Assembly (NCBI GenBank): GCA_964505555.1
Contig: CAZDIO010000097.1
Coordinates: 1-60,198, forward strand
Length of the DNA: 60,198 nt
Direction of reading: 5' to 3'
DNA from: CAZDIO01 sp964505555
GTDB taxonomy: Bacteria; Bdellovibrionota_C; UBA2361; SZUA-149; CAZDIO01
The notes beneath the pieces are model-generated. The model was given only the letters and a program-made list of their open reading frames with translations. It was not told where the DNA came from and ran no database searches. Of this stretch, positions 40,424 to 49,377 are shown piece by piece. Each line of letters starts with the position of its first letter. Within the stretch, counting starts at the first letter, position 1. A program made the position numbers and the translations under genes.

Positions 40424-42874
40424 CTAATCGCGGTAAAAACCAAATTGTTGAAGCTCGGCTCTTATTGTTTCAATAAACCCTTCGCTCTTTAGTATACTCA
40501 AAACGTGTAGGCTTGCTAAAACCTGCACCTCCGGATCTGCAAAGTCTACGCCAAATACCTGCATCGCTGGGCCTTTCAGTTGGGAAACGGTGTGGAGCAG
40601 GAATTCATCAGAGTCGGTTGAGATAAAATTTTTGTCATAAAAAAAATCCGATTGGGTCAAGCGTTTTAGTGCGCCCTTACCAATCAAGTCACTAACGACC
40701 TCATCAACGATGAGTTTATTTAACCGTTCTACTACATCCTCAATAGGCTCATTTCGTCGCAGTCTCTCTACGGCATCTTTTGCATCGTCATTCGTATATG
40801 CTAGTAGAGAGTATCTCTTTGTTACATGAACTAACTCATTGGCGATAACCTCTACTAACTTCTCGTCATTAGAGAGATTTGCATATGAGGCGGCTGCTTC
40901 AATGGCGGAGATATTAAAATACACAGCACGTTGTTGAGGATCGACGGAGGTTACTGTTACTGCCAGCGAAGGATTCATTGCGTTGAAGGAGCGAACGATC
41001 TCTGGAAGATTAGGATTGTTGTTATCGAGTCGATCGATCTTGTAATTAGCTTCTTTTATCTTTGCCGCAAACGCTTCCACGCTGGGGCTTCGTTTCCCAA
41101 GTTCCGTAAGTTTTGTTTCAAACGCTGTTTTGAAGTCCGTGCCTCTCAGTTCTGTAAGTAACGGTTGAGTTGCTTGAAGCACCTTTGAGATATTCTCAAT
41201 TTCATCTCGATAGCGAGCGGGATCTTGTTTGTGTAGTGTCTCCCGTGCTTTTTCGAGTTGTGATCTAGAATCTTTTATATAATCGAGCGTGTCTTGTCGT
41301 CCCTCTTTGCTTGCTGTAGCAACCAAGCTCATCAGAGATTTAGTAACATCATAATGAATCTCACCAAGTGTTGTGCCGCGCCCAACATGTTCAGCTGAGA
41401 TAGTAAGTGCGCTGATAATCTCTCTTGCTGCTAGTAGAGAGCCGCTCTGACTGAGGCGAGCAAGCGATCCTTTGAGGAAGTAGTAATCATTCCAATCGCG
41501 CTCCCTATTGAATTTCTCGCCATGCTCCGCTTGTTGCTGAAAGCACTCCATCCTTGATCTCACCGCAGTTAAGAACAGACTTTCTTGTTGCTCTGAAGTA
41601 AGCCCAACTTTTTCAAGAAGTGTGTACAGATATGTTTCATCGAGCTCTGTTTTTTCTATTGCCTGAAGTTGAAAAGGTTTACCGGTTCTTTCAAGTGCGA
41701 ATTTAAAAAACTCATCGGCGGTCATCTGATCCAGATCGACATTTAGTCCTTTATTTAAGGCATCTATATGATAGCGATCTACTATTCGTATCGGACGCTC
41801 AACTTCCGGCATCCGATTTCGAAGTTCGTCACGTTGTTTCGTTTCTGATTGAATTAACTCTTGTTTTATTAAGGTTGAGAACACCTCTCGTGCTTTCTTG
41901 AAATCTTTATCGCTGATAGCTTTTTCAAAGCTCTGAAGATTGGTCGAAACGGTTTGTCTTTCCGTATCAAACCGAGCCTGACGGTTTTTACTTGGTGTAA
42001 CAAGATACGTCGAGCCAATTGAGGAAGCGGTTAATACCTTACTCGATCCATCCACCGGCATGTCAGAACCTCCGTTGAGAGGTGCGCTAAAACCAACGGT
42101 AGCAAGAATGTCGACGATATCACCAACCTCTGCAACTTTTCCAGAGATCCGCTCCATGGCAGGGGAGTATTCAAACTGTGCGTCCCCTCGCAGTAATACT
42201 GAAGAGATTCTTCCTGTATCATTTTTAATATCAATTTTATTCCAGTTACTGTCTTTCGTAAGCGCAATTATCTGACCCCGTACAATAACCCGATCCCCAA
42301 GCTCCTTCTGACCGAGCGTCTGAGCATCTGGATTAACAGCCATTTCGGATTTTAAAGCTAAGAGTTCTGATGGGTAGCGATAGGCGTTTGAAAGACCATT
42401 CCGACCTATTCCAGAAACTTTTACAACACCATCGTAGATTATCACCGGACTTTTTAATAACTGTTCATGGAGTTTTGGATCTACAGAGATGATAAAGCTG
42501 TCAGCATTTCGAACATCGATGTTTGGCACCCGTAGTTCCAGTTTTGTAGGATCGATCCCTCCTTCGCCGCTTGGAAGAGGATGGACCTGAAACTTTGCCT
42601 TTATGAGCTCTCCTTCTCGAAAAGGGGTTTCATAACCATCTCTTTGTCGATTGAACTTTTCAAGAAATGGTGTGGCTTTCTTCGTCAATTCTTCAAAAGA
42701 GAGATCCGTTTCTTTATTGTTTGCAGGAGATCGGTTGGATTTCGAAGGGGAACGAGGATCTGAAACTGATGGGAGCGTTAGCTTCTCATTTTCTCGTTCA
42801 ATGGTTTTTTTAGCAGGCGGTAATGCCGCTTGTGGAGGGTCTTTCTGTAAGCCCTCCTTCTGTATTTGAACCAT
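40424..42874 (-). CDS. Large protein of unknown function with possible degenerate zincin
   Basis: The 816-residue protein has a polar, low-complexity N-terminus (residues 1-65). A beta-rich part follows, GDRVIVRGQIIALTKDSNWN and later, that reads like an OB-fold, then long helical segments. Near residue 675 it has VIANELVHVTKRY. This resembles the HELxH helix of zinc proteases with the first His replaced by Asn, so activity would be doubtful. There is no signal peptide. I do not recognise a family. It is followed on the same strand by the cysteine-rich peptide gene. Confidence 0.6.
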   Translation of the reverse strand: MVQIQKEGLQKDPPQAALPPAKKTIERENEKLTLPSVSDPRSPSKSNRSPANNKETDLSFEELTKKATPFLEKFNRQRDGYETPFREGELIKAKFQVHPLPSGEGGIDPTKLELRVPNIDVRNADSFIISVDPKLHEQLLKSPVIIYDGVVKVSGIGRNGLSNAYRYPSELLALKSEMAVNPDAQTLGQKELGDRVIVRGQIIALTKDSNWNKIDIKNDTGRISSVLLRGDAQFEYSPAMERISGKVAEVGDIVDILATVGFSAPLNGGSDMPVDGSSKVLTASSIGSTYLVTPSKNRQARFDTERQTVSTNLQSFEKAISDKDFKKAREVFSTLIKQELIQSETKQRDELRNRMPEVERPIRIVDRYHIDALNKGLNVDLDQMTADEFFKFALERTGKPFQLQAIEKTELDETYLYTLLEKVGLTSEQQESLFLTAVRSRMECFQQQAEHGEKFNRERDWNDYYFLKGSLARLSQSGSLLAAREIISALTISAEHVGRGTTLGEIHYDVTKSLMSLVATASKEGRQDTLDYIKDSRSQLEKARETLHKQDPARYRDEIENISKVLQATQPLLTELRGTDFKTAFETKLTELGKRSPSVEAFAAKIKEANYKIDRLDNNNPNLPEIVRSFNAMNPSLAVTVTSVDPQQRAVYFNISAIEAAASYANLSNDEKLVEVIANELVHVTKRYSLLAYTNDDAKDAVERLRRNEPIEDVVERLNKLIVDEVVSDLIGKGALKRLTQSDFFYDKNFISTDSDEFLLHTVSQLKGPAMQVFGVDFADPEVQVLASLHVLSILKSEGFIETIRAELQQFGFYRD

Positions 42875-43002
42875 AATGTAGTTTACCCCTGAACCCCCTA
42901 GTAGCGTCTTAACGCTTCTCTAAGGGTGTTATGGAGTGGGAGAGGAAAATGTTATCAACATTCTACACGTCAGACGCACAAACATTAAACAAAACAACCA
43001 TA

Positions 43003-43041
43003 CCGTCGTTGCGAGGAGCAAAGCGACGAAGCAATCTCGAA
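43003..43041. repeat. Degenerate copy of the CCTGTCGTTGCGAG palindrome
   Basis: CCGTCGTTGCGAGGAGCAAA, then GCGACGAAGCAATCTCGAA. Only one arm is present. It lies between the 816-residue gene and the 43066 gene. Confidence 0.5.
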
Positions 43042-43065
43042 ACCTGTTATCCTCATGGTCTTGTC

Positions 43066-44223
43066 TTACTGATAGTAATCAACAAACGCCTGTGCAGCGG
43101 CTGATGCTTGCGCGGGGCTGCTGGTATAGATAAAGAGACCGTTTACTCCTCGTGGTGCGCCGTAGCGTTCTTGCCAGAGATAGGTTCTTTCAAGAATATT
43201 TGGGAGAAAGAGTGGTTTTGTTGGGTTCGCCCCGTTTTCTGTGGATGAGTTAAGAAAAGCCCCAAAAATTTTATATTTATAACTTACCGAGCAGTTTTTT
43301 TCAGGAAGATCATAATAGGTGCTCTCGCCTATTCGATGCCTTCCCAACTCCTTCGTGTATTCAGAAAGTCGTAATGGACGCATGTGCGATCCTGCAGGAT
43401 AAATAAAGTCCACTTTGCCCGCCCGCTTTTTTCCAAGAATAATCGCTCGTCTAAAGCGGGGAAGATTAATCGGACTAACATCTTTGGCATAGAATTGTTT
43501 CATTTTTGTTGGGCCATAGATCTCCGTATCCAGTGCCGTTAGCTGTGCACCGACAAGAGCTGCTTCTCTCTTTACTTGCTCAATTGCATCCGTATAGGTC
43601 CGCCATTTTCTTAAATTCCTAACCGTTATAATCTTATCTCCCCAACGATTATAGAGGTGTCGGGACCAGATGATCTTTACGTTGTAATCATGTGCGAGAT
43701 CAATCGCCTGAACAATGTTTGGATGATTATAGGGAATAACATCTCTCTGTCCTGCACCAATAAGCACATGAGTAATCTTTCCTGTTTGAAGAACCTTTTC
43801 TAATGACGCGGGATCATGATCAAATCGAAAATACCAGATCACCGGTGGTGTAGGGGAAGAGATATTTGATTCTTGCGGATTGATATATTGAGATTCACTT
43901 CGGTAACGAATCCCACCGCGCTTGTATAAAAGGTAATACCAACTTGGGAGAGAACCAACATTAACAGGATGTTGATACACACCAACATTGTTTGGTTCTA
44001 AGACAGGACTGACGATTGATGGAGAGTGTCGGCAACGATCCGCTATCAGTTGAACATCAGAGATATCCTCTGGCTCTTCAAAGCTCCAACTTACATTGGC
44101 CGGCCCCATTGATGCCTGAAGTGGCGATGGAGTTAGAAAATTAACCTGTGCATGAGCTAAGGAAGAAAAGAGAGATAAAATAAAGAATGAAAGCGCGAAA
44201 CGCTTTTTGTTGAATTTTAACAC
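43066..44223 (-). CDS. Exported protein, possibly a glycoside hydrolase-like barrel
   Basis: The 385-residue protein has a signal peptide (cleavage after AHA near residue 25). The mature part has alternating strands and helices such as ITHVLIGAG, NVKIIWSRHLYN, LTALDTEIYG and VDFIYPAGSH, as expected for a TIM barrel of a carbohydrate-active enzyme. Acidic residues at strand ends (DTE) could be catalytic. I cannot place it in a defined family. The start is GTG at 44223 with a G-rich ribosome-binding site. It is not in an operon: 227 bases separate it from the OsmC-family gene, and that gap holds no gene. Confidence 0.5.
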   Translation of the reverse strand: MLKFNKKRFALSFFILSLFSSLAHAQVNFLTPSPLQASMGPANVSWSFEEPEDISDVQLIADRCRHSPSIVSPVLEPNNVGVYQHPVNVGSLPSWYYLLYKRGGIRYRSESQYINPQESNISSPTPPVIWYFRFDHDPASLEKVLQTGKITHVLIGAGQRDVIPYNHPNIVQAIDLAHDYNVKIIWSRHLYNRWGDKIITVRNLRKWRTYTDAIEQVKREAALVGAQLTALDTEIYGPTKMKQFYAKDVSPINLPRFRRAIILGKKRAGKVDFIYPAGSHMRPLRLSEYTKELGRHRIGESTYYDLPEKNCSVSYKYKIFGAFLNSSTENGANPTKPLFLPNILERTYLWQERYGAPRGVNGLFIYTSSPAQASAAAQAFVDYYQ

Positions 44224-44450
44224 CGTAGAACCCCCTTCAAAAAAACCCTATTACCTACTAATAATATGACATATCAACAGAAAAGGCAACATTTTACCTG
44301 CTACCAGGGAAAAATAGATAATGGTCGAATACTTATTCGACCGTTAAAACTCATTACTTAAAAACTTCCTGCAGCTGATTTTTGAATATGCGGCACAAGC
44401 TTCTCAGCTCAAAGCGATCGTTGCTATTAGAGTTCGCTACGAGGTGTGGT

Positions 44451-44876
44451 TTACGCCTCGAGCTTTGCGTCCATAGTGATATTTGCTTTAAGAAGACGTG
44501 AGATTGGGCACCCTGCTTTTGCGTTGTTTGCCGCTGTTTGAAACGCTTCTTGCGTTGCACCTGGAATCTTTGCTCGCACCTCAAGATGAACGTCTGTTAC
44601 GGTAAAGCCTGCTTCTGTTTTCTCCATGGTTACGGTGGCGGTAGTTGCAATACGCTCGGCAACAAGGTTAGCAGTTCCCAGTTGTCCAGAAAGCGCCATA
44701 GTAAAACATCCTGCATGAGCCGCGCCAATTAACTCTTCGGGGTTTGTGCCAACGCCATTTTCGAAACGAGTTCCAAAAGAATATTGTGTTTGCGACAAAA
44801 CTCCACTTTCAGTTGAAATAGTTCCTTTGCCGTCCTTGAGACCACCTTGCCATACTGCTGATGCTTTACGTTTCAT
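44451..44876 (-). CDS. OsmC-family peroxiredoxin
   Basis: The 141-residue protein has the OsmC signatures: NPEELIGAAHAGCFTMAL with the peroxidatic cysteine at about residue 57, and AKAGCPISRLL with the resolving cysteine at about 122. OsmC reduces organic hydroperoxides. The length and the short N-terminus match OsmC rather than Ohr. The ATG has AAGGAG six bases upstream. The gene stands alone; the next gene downstream is on the same strand but 227 bases away. Confidence 0.92.
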   Translation of the reverse strand: MKRKASAVWQGGLKDGKGTISTESGVLSQTQYSFGTRFENGVGTNPEELIGAAHAGCFTMALSGQLGTANLVAERIATTATVTMEKTEAGFTVTDVHLEVRAKIPGATQEAFQTAANNAKAGCPISRLLKANITMDAKLEA

Positions 44877-45021
44877 AGTTATCTCCTTGAATTAAAATTT
44901 TTATTTTGGGTTAGGAAGCTTAGCATGAATAATGATCTAAGCCCAATTTATTGGCAGGGAATCAATGGGGAACTGACAAGGGGTGATGGCTATTAAGATG
45001 GGGATTTTTATATAGTCACAG

Positions 45022-45067
45022 AGACGCAGAGAAAAGGGATTTTTCTACTAATGTTCTCTGTGTCTAT
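45022..45067. repeat. ACAGAG-family palindrome, short copy
   Basis: AGACGCAGAGAA pairs with TTCTCTGTGTCT over 12 bp with one wobble. It lies between the OsmC-family gene and the DUF5522 gene. The remainder of 44877-45114 shows no gene. Confidence 0.5.
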
Positions 45068-45114
45068 ATAATTTTTCAGAATACGTAACTTAAAGGTCGT
45101 GGTAACAGGAGTCC

Positions 45115-45297
45115 ATGAGCACTGAACCACAGTGGATGCAGCTACATGTTGAGGCAGTGCGTCGAGGTGAGGATACCTATATCGATCCAGAAACAAAACG
45201 AATTGTTTTTACCGAGACATACCACTTACGACGTGGTCAGTGTTGCGAAAGTGAATGCAGGCACTGTCCTTATCGGAAACAAAATAAGAGAGACTAA
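45115..45297 (+). CDS. Small DUF5522-like protein
   Basis: The 60-residue protein has the conserved pattern IDPETKRIVFTETYHL and RGQCCESECRHCPY near the C-terminus, as in DUF5522 proteins, which are small and cysteine-rich and may bind iron or zinc. An AGGAG site lies before the ATG. Function is unknown. It is followed within 50 bases by a very long palindrome. Confidence 0.75.
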   Translation: MSTEPQWMQLHVEAVRRGEDTYIDPETKRIVFTETYHLRRGQCCESECRHCPYRKQNKRD

Positions 45298-45342
45298 CAG
45301 GTCCGATGTATTCATTATTTTAGACTTTCACTTTCACTTCGA

Positions 45343-45440
45343 CTTCTACTTAAACTAAACTTAGCCTTGCTCTTGCACTTGCTCTAAGTGGAATTTTAGA
45401 GCAAGTGCAAGAGCAAGGCTAAGTTTAGTTTAAGTAGAAG
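45343..45440. repeat. Perfect 45-bp palindrome
   Basis: Arms at 45343-45387 (starting CTTCTACTTAAACTAAACTT) and 45396-45440 pair without mismatch around an 8-base loop. The left side is preceded by a loose hexamer run (CTTTCA, CTTTCA, CTTCGA). The element does not match the other palindromes here. It may end the DUF5522 transcript, but a stem of this length is far beyond terminator size. Confidence 0.9.
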
Positions 45441-45506
45441 TTTTAAAGACGCTAAGTTTAAGGCCAAGACTTTTTGAGGTTTTAATACAACGTTTTAGAT
45501 AGATAA

Positions 45507-45563
45507 GGCGGGGACGTGTAGTGTTAAATCCCTTAGCGATGACTTCTCCAAGTCATCCCCGCC
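45507..45563 (-). terminator. 3' hairpin of the 45606 gene
   Basis: Outer stem GGCGGGGA (45507-45514) with TCCCCGCC (45556-45563), and inner stem GATGACTT (45538-45545) with AAGTCATC (45550-45557). It lies 43 bases past the stop on the minus strand, with no U-tract. Confidence 0.5.
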
Positions 45564-45605
45564 TGAGAATTGTTTTTGGAGAAGTTGACACTCGAAACGG
45601 AAACG

Positions 45606-46358
45606 TTAGGCGGCATTGGCCTGACCAATGACGGTGAGGCTCAAAAACTCTGGATTGAAGCGATGGCAGGCCCACCCGTGGGCCGCCAGAAATGCCGGTT
45701 CCAGATCCTCCATATTTGATGGGCAAATCACCGTCACCTGCAGGATTTTGGAGCCGCTCCCTCCAAACCGACGAACGGCATCTTCGCCCGCGTGCTCCAC
45801 ACCGGATCGAAAGTGTGACTCCGTATGGAGAGGAGGCATGCGCACTGATGGAACGGAGAAAGCGTCCCCTTCTCCCAATCGGTTCCAACATTGCCCAGAG
45901 AGATTTGCGATGACGCTTGAGCCAAACACCGTTCTGACTTTGAATCGTGGTCGGGACATCGCGCTTGGCTGAAGGATCTCAACGCAAAGTTCCCTTCCAT
46001 CAGATCCATAGCTTCCCCAGATAGAGGTCGCGGCGTTCACTGCGTCGTAATCGTCTACGGCTTCAGGGATTATGGCATGAACTGAACCAAGTTCCCATTG
46101 AGCTGCGGCATTTGCCGCAGAGATGACCTCCGGTTCACTGAGAGCGTCCAGTATTTGGCCTCGCAATGGAATGCTTCCCTTGGCAAGAGGTTTTCGCCGA
46201 ACGGGCATCTGCACAGTCTTAACCACCATGGAGTCGCCTTCTTCTGATTCCGGAAAGGCTCGCCTCGCGAGTAACGCTGTGAGCGCGTAAACGCGAAGAG
46301 GTCGGTTACTCAAGTTCAAGACAATTGCAGGCCAAGGTTTCATTGTTGATAACTTCAT
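45606..46358 (-). CDS. Orphan protein of unknown function
   Basis: The 250-residue product is soluble and rich in Ala, Val, Ser and Pro, with beta-like stretches (VHAIIPEAVDDYDAV, SKILQVTVICPSNM). Its codon text is GC-richer than the flanking genes. No motif or family is recognised. The first ATG has AGAGG about eleven bases upstream; a second ATG five codons later is possible. It has a good promoter (46556-46584), two leader hairpins and a 3' hairpin, as for the other orphan genes. It is divergent from the TerB-like gene. Confidence 0.55.
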   Translation of the reverse strand: MKLSTMKPWPAIVLNLSNRPLRVYALTALLARRAFPESEEGDSMVVKTVQMPVRRKPLAKGSIPLRGQILDALSEPEVISAANAAAQWELGSVHAIIPEAVDDYDAVNAATSIWGSYGSDGRELCVEILQPSAMSRPRFKVRTVFGSSVIANLSGQCWNRLGEGDAFSVPSVRMPPLHTESHFRSGVEHAGEDAVRRFGGSGSKILQVTVICPSNMEDLEPAFLAAHGWACHRFNPEFLSLTVIGQANAA

Positions 46359-46383
46359 ACTTCACCGTTTCCTCTCTAAAGAC

Positions 46384-46503
46384 TCGAATTAAGGTACTCT
46401 GCTGCGTGCAGAGCTCTCGATTCGAAAAAAGTAACAAACCTTTTACACGTCCCCACTGTTTTCAACGTTTAAATAGAAAAGCGATTTAAGCTTTGAAAAC
46501 AGT
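46384..46503 (-). promoter_or_regulatory. Two leader hairpins of the 45606 gene
   Basis: The far hairpin pairs ACTGTTTTCAA (46455-46465) with TTGAAAACAGT (46493-46503). The near one pairs TCGAAT (46384-46389) with ATTCGA (46420-46425), around inner CTCTGC/GCAGAG (46397-46413). Both lie between the promoter and the start codon. Confidence 0.5.
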
Positions 46504-46555
46504 TAGGAAACTGAGGTCTACTCGAAATGGGAAGGGAAAGATCGAAAAGATGAGC

Positions 46556-46584
46556 AGTATAATATCTTTTCCCTTTTTCTGCAA
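46556..46584 (-). promoter_or_regulatory. Sigma-70-type promoter of the 45606 gene
   Basis: On the minus strand TTGCAG (46579-46584) and TATACT (46556-46561) are separated by 17 bases. The transcript would begin about 190 bases before the start codon and include both leader hairpins. Confidence 0.55.
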
Positions 46585-46692
46585 AAAAATTACTTTTTAT
46601 GTTCGCCCTGTTTTATGAACGTTGATGACGTTGATAAAGCAAGGTGAATTGATATATTGATTCTTCTTTCTTAGTGAGTTCTGGAGAGATAA

Positions 46693-47121
46693 ATGAACAT
46701 TCCTGCCGATGCAAAGTCTACTTTTCTTGTTTGTGCTTTTTCGATGTTAGGGAAACTTGCCGAAGCTGATGGTCGGGTTTCTCCAGAAGAGATTGCTCGT
46801 GTTGAGCGGTATGTGGATCAGGAGTTAAAGCTTGATAGAAAAACCCGAGCACTTGCGCTCGAGGTATTTAACCACGCGATAACCTCCCCCCTAGAGCTTC
46901 GTGATTATGCAGAAAAATTCCACGGAGCGTATCGTGATCGTGTGCAGTTACTTGATACCATGATGGAGATTCTTATTGCGGTGTCCACGGCGGATCGGAT
47001 GCTTACGGCTGAGGAGGACAAGCTTCTTCGCTCCACAGCGCTTTTGTTTGGACTCACAGAGCCAGGATATAAGCGAATAAAAGAGAAATATCTTCCGACC
47101 GGGGATGGACGAACGCACTGA
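46693..47121 (+). CDS. TerB-like helical protein
   Basis: The 142-residue protein has the TerB/DjlA-N pattern: FSMLGKLAEADGRVSPEEI with the acidic AEADGRVSPEE motif, a second acidic repeat IAVSTADRMLTAEEDKLL, and the closing helix FGLTEPGYKRIKEKYL. The two acidic motifs can bind metal. Such proteins are linked to tellurite resistance and to envelope or co-chaperone roles; no J domain follows here. GGAGAGATAA precedes the ATG. It has no leader hairpin and looks native, unlike its neighbours on both sides. Confidence 0.8.
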   Translation: MNIPADAKSTFLVCAFSMLGKLAEADGRVSPEEIARVERYVDQELKLDRKTRALALEVFNHAITSPLELRDYAEKFHGAYRDRVQLLDTMMEILIAVSTADRMLTAEEDKLLRSTALLFGLTEPGYKRIKEKYLPTGDGRTH

Positions 47122-47294
47122 GTCTAGTGAATTGGCATTTTCGAACCTCGGAAGATTCATCAAGCTCTTTTAAGGATTTACTGATCGCCATAAGTTGTCT
47201 TTAACATCTTGGAATGTTAGAGGTATTTCTTCTTTCAAATACTCCGTCCGTGATCTTTATCAAAAATCGAAAATTGAAGTAGAGGAACTGTTTT

Positions 47295-47335
47295 TTCAGC
47301 ACAGGGAGATCCCATATTTTTCTCCCCGTGCTGAA
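47295..47335 (+). promoter_or_regulatory. 5' leader hairpin of the SppA-like gene
   Basis: TTCAGCACAGGGAGA (47295-47309) pairs with TCTCCCCGTGCTGAA (47321-47335) over 15 bp with one mismatch. It ends 61 bases before the start codon. Confidence 0.55.
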
Positions 47336-47396
47336 GAGCTCAAGGAAGGTTCTTCAGAGGATTTTTCGTAACGCTTTTCGACAAGGAGTGTTTGTA

Positions 47397-48407
47397 ATGA
47401 CGCAGAACAGTGAAATCCCAATGGCTCGAGCCTTATCCTGTGCTCCAAAACGCAGAATCTTGGTTCCGGTCTTATTTTGTCTGACCGCCATCAGTTGTTC
47501 CGTGTGTTTCTTTGGTGGATGTTCCGTGATTGCCGGTGCGCTCCGCTACATGAACGAAGTAAACGTAGAAGCCTCTCCACCTCAAGGACTGAAACGGTAT
47601 CACAATGATACCGCATACAAAGTGAGGTGGGCACTGAATCCTGGAGCAAAGTCACTGGTTGCGGTGCTGTCTTTCACTGGTGACATTCATGCTAGCGGTG
47701 TCAACGAGTTTGGAAAGCTCGTTGATGAAGTTGTGTTCAATAAGGACAGATTCAAAGAGGTTGTACTTGTTCTTGATTCTCCAGGCGGAGAGGTTGCGGC
47801 GTACGGACAAGTTGCGGCACAAGTTGAGCGCTTGCGAAATGCAACTCCCAAGCTCACGGTTTGTGTTGACCGCGTTGCGGCCTCAGGCGGGTACTTAGCC
47901 GCAATGCCTGCACATCATATTGTAGCGGCACCATTTTCGTATGTCGGTTCGGTTGGAGTTATTGCGTTCGTTCCGAATCTTCGGCAAGCGGCAGAGAAAT
48001 TGGGAATTGAACCCCGAGTGTTTGTTGCGGGGAGAAACAAGAGTCCAGTTTCGTATTTTGACGACAACGATCCGAACGCACGTCAATCTTTTCAGGATCG
48101 ACTGGAGTCAATCCACGAGCAAATGCTCGCACAACTAATCAAATACCGCCCTGGTGTGAACAAGGATGAGGTGAAAACCGCAAGCGTTTGGACGGCGCAG
48201 GACTCTGTGGAAAAGAATCTGGGCCTCGTCGACGCAATCGGCACTTCCAATGGGGTGTTGATGTCTCTCAATCAATTGAGCGACCTTGTGATTGTGAGTC
48301 GACGCCTCACATTAGCCGAGGAATTCCACGAAGCCTTCTCGGCTGCCTTGCAAGAAACTGTGGCAAAAGCACTTACGACTACAGAGTTGTTTGCAGTTTC
48401 GCATTGA
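47397..48407 (+). CDS. SppA/SohB-type membrane serine protease
   Basis: The 336-residue protein has one N-terminal membrane helix (about residues 20-45) and an S49 signal-peptide-peptidase domain. LVLDSPGGEVAAYG forms the oxyanion region, RVAASGGYLAAM has the nucleophile serine and GRNKSPVSYFDD has the general-base lysine of the single-domain (SppA 36K/SohB) forms. Such proteases degrade leftover signal peptides or membrane proteins. The ATG at 47397 has AAGGAG eight bases upstream. It has leader and 3' hairpins and a GC-richer codon style like the orphan genes, so it may have come with them. Confidence 0.82.
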   Translation: MTQNSEIPMARALSCAPKRRILVPVLFCLTAISCSVCFFGGCSVIAGALRYMNEVNVEASPPQGLKRYHNDTAYKVRWALNPGAKSLVAVLSFTGDIHASGVNEFGKLVDEVVFNKDRFKEVVLVLDSPGGEVAAYGQVAAQVERLRNATPKLTVCVDRVAASGGYLAAMPAHHIVAAPFSYVGSVGVIAFVPNLRQAAEKLGIEPRVFVAGRNKSPVSYFDDNDPNARQSFQDRLESIHEQMLAQLIKYRPGVNKDEVKTASVWTAQDSVEKNLGLVDAIGTSNGVLMSLNQLSDLVIVSRRLTLAEEFHEAFSAALQETVAKALTTTELFAVSH

Positions 48408-48456
48408 GTGAACACATTAATAAGTGGAATGGCGCGGTAATGAATCGATCAGTGAT

Positions 48457-48488
48457 GGGCCCCGAACTCGAAAGGAGACTCGGGGCCC
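48457..48488 (+). terminator. 3' hairpin of the SppA-like gene
   Basis: Perfect 9-bp stem, GGGCCCCGA (48457-48465) with TCGGGGCCC (48480-48488), 49 bases after the stop codon. No U-tract follows. Confidence 0.6.
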
Positions 48489-48612
48489 TCACAGATCGTA
48501 TCTAAAAGGTTATTTTAAATTGACTCTTCAGCATGAAATTATGCTCATTTCCTCTCAATGACGAAACGTAAAGATACCTCTTCAACATAGTAGTGGATTT
48601 ACAACCTTCCAA

Positions 48613-48659
48613 GGGGAGTCCCATGTCTTTACACATGGGCTTGGTGTTTGGGACTCCCC
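48613..48659 (-). terminator. 3' hairpin of the 48667 gene
   Basis: GGGGAGTCCC (48613-48622) with GGGACTCCCC (48650-48659), and an inner CCCATGT/ACATGGG stem. It lies seven bases past the stop on the minus strand, with no U-tract. Confidence 0.6.
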
Positions 48660-48666
48660 AACGAAA

Positions 48667-49149
48667 CTACGCTTTCTCAGAGGAAGTGCGTTGACTGTAG
48701 ACGAGGTACTTATAAAGGGTCGCATACGGAGTCCAGTCGTAGTCACGCATTACGATAATGACTGCCCGTAATGAGATTCTCCGAAGAACTGGCGGAAACA
48801 ACTGTCGCTTACTTCTCCAGTAAAGGACAGCCAAGCGAGCTCGAAGCAGTGTTTGCTTTTCCAAGTAGGGAAAAGTACGGTGCGTTTCTGCGCGCTTTGA
48901 AAATTCGTCAATGACACGAATGCCGCAGTTTTCTAAGACGTGGAACGCGCACATTGAAAGACATACCCCGAATCGAAATGGCCAGGTTGCAATCCATATC
49001 AACAGAGGAAAGGTCACAAGGATGCCGCCGGACCATAGCCACCAATGGAATATGTCGTATAAGACATATTCCGGATAGGCACCGAGAAACGACAGAATCA
49101 ACATGACCATCAGGCAAAAAAGCACAAAATCCATTTCGATAGAACGCAC
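48667..49149 (-). CDS. Membrane protein of unknown function
   Basis: The 160-residue protein has two or three hydrophobic helices in its first half (FVLFCLMVMLILSFLG, LWSGGILVTFPLLIW, and FRFGVCLSMCAFHVL). A basic, soluble C-terminal half follows (KRQLFPPVLRRISLRAVIIV). No family is recognised. The start is a GTG at 49149 with AAGGAGG five bases upstream; a longer frame starting at 49185 would include that site. The leader has a perfect 15-bp hairpin and the end has another, as in the other orphan genes. Confidence 0.55.
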   Translation of the reverse strand: MRSIEMDFVLFCLMVMLILSFLGAYPEYVLYDIFHWWLWSGGILVTFPLLIWIATWPFRFGVCLSMCAFHVLENCGIRVIDEFSKRAETHRTFPYLEKQTLLRARLAVLYWRSKRQLFPPVLRRISLRAVIIVMRDYDWTPYATLYKYLVYSQRTSSEKA

Positions 49150-49197
49150 GATATCCTCCTTTCTGAAAAAAAATATCGATAGCAAACCGTTTATCCA

Positions 49198-49245
49198 CCA
49201 CTACGAGGTGTTGAGAAGGAGATATTTTTGAACACCTCGTAGTGG
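49198..49245 (-). promoter_or_regulatory. 5' leader hairpin of the 48667 gene
   Basis: CCACTACGAGGTGTT (49198-49212) pairs perfectly with AACACCTCGTAGTGG (49231-49245). It ends 48 bases before the GTG start on the minus strand. A TTGACT further upstream, near 49360, may be a -35 box. Confidence 0.6.
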
Positions 49246-49377
49246 TTATAGAAGCTGTCTACCCAAGAGGCTAAGATATTTTGAAATGAAGCAGAGGTTT
49301 TCAAAGACCGAATTTTATCAAAAAGCAGATAAACTTTATTCTATCACTGCAGGGAAAGTCAAAAAGGGATGAATACT

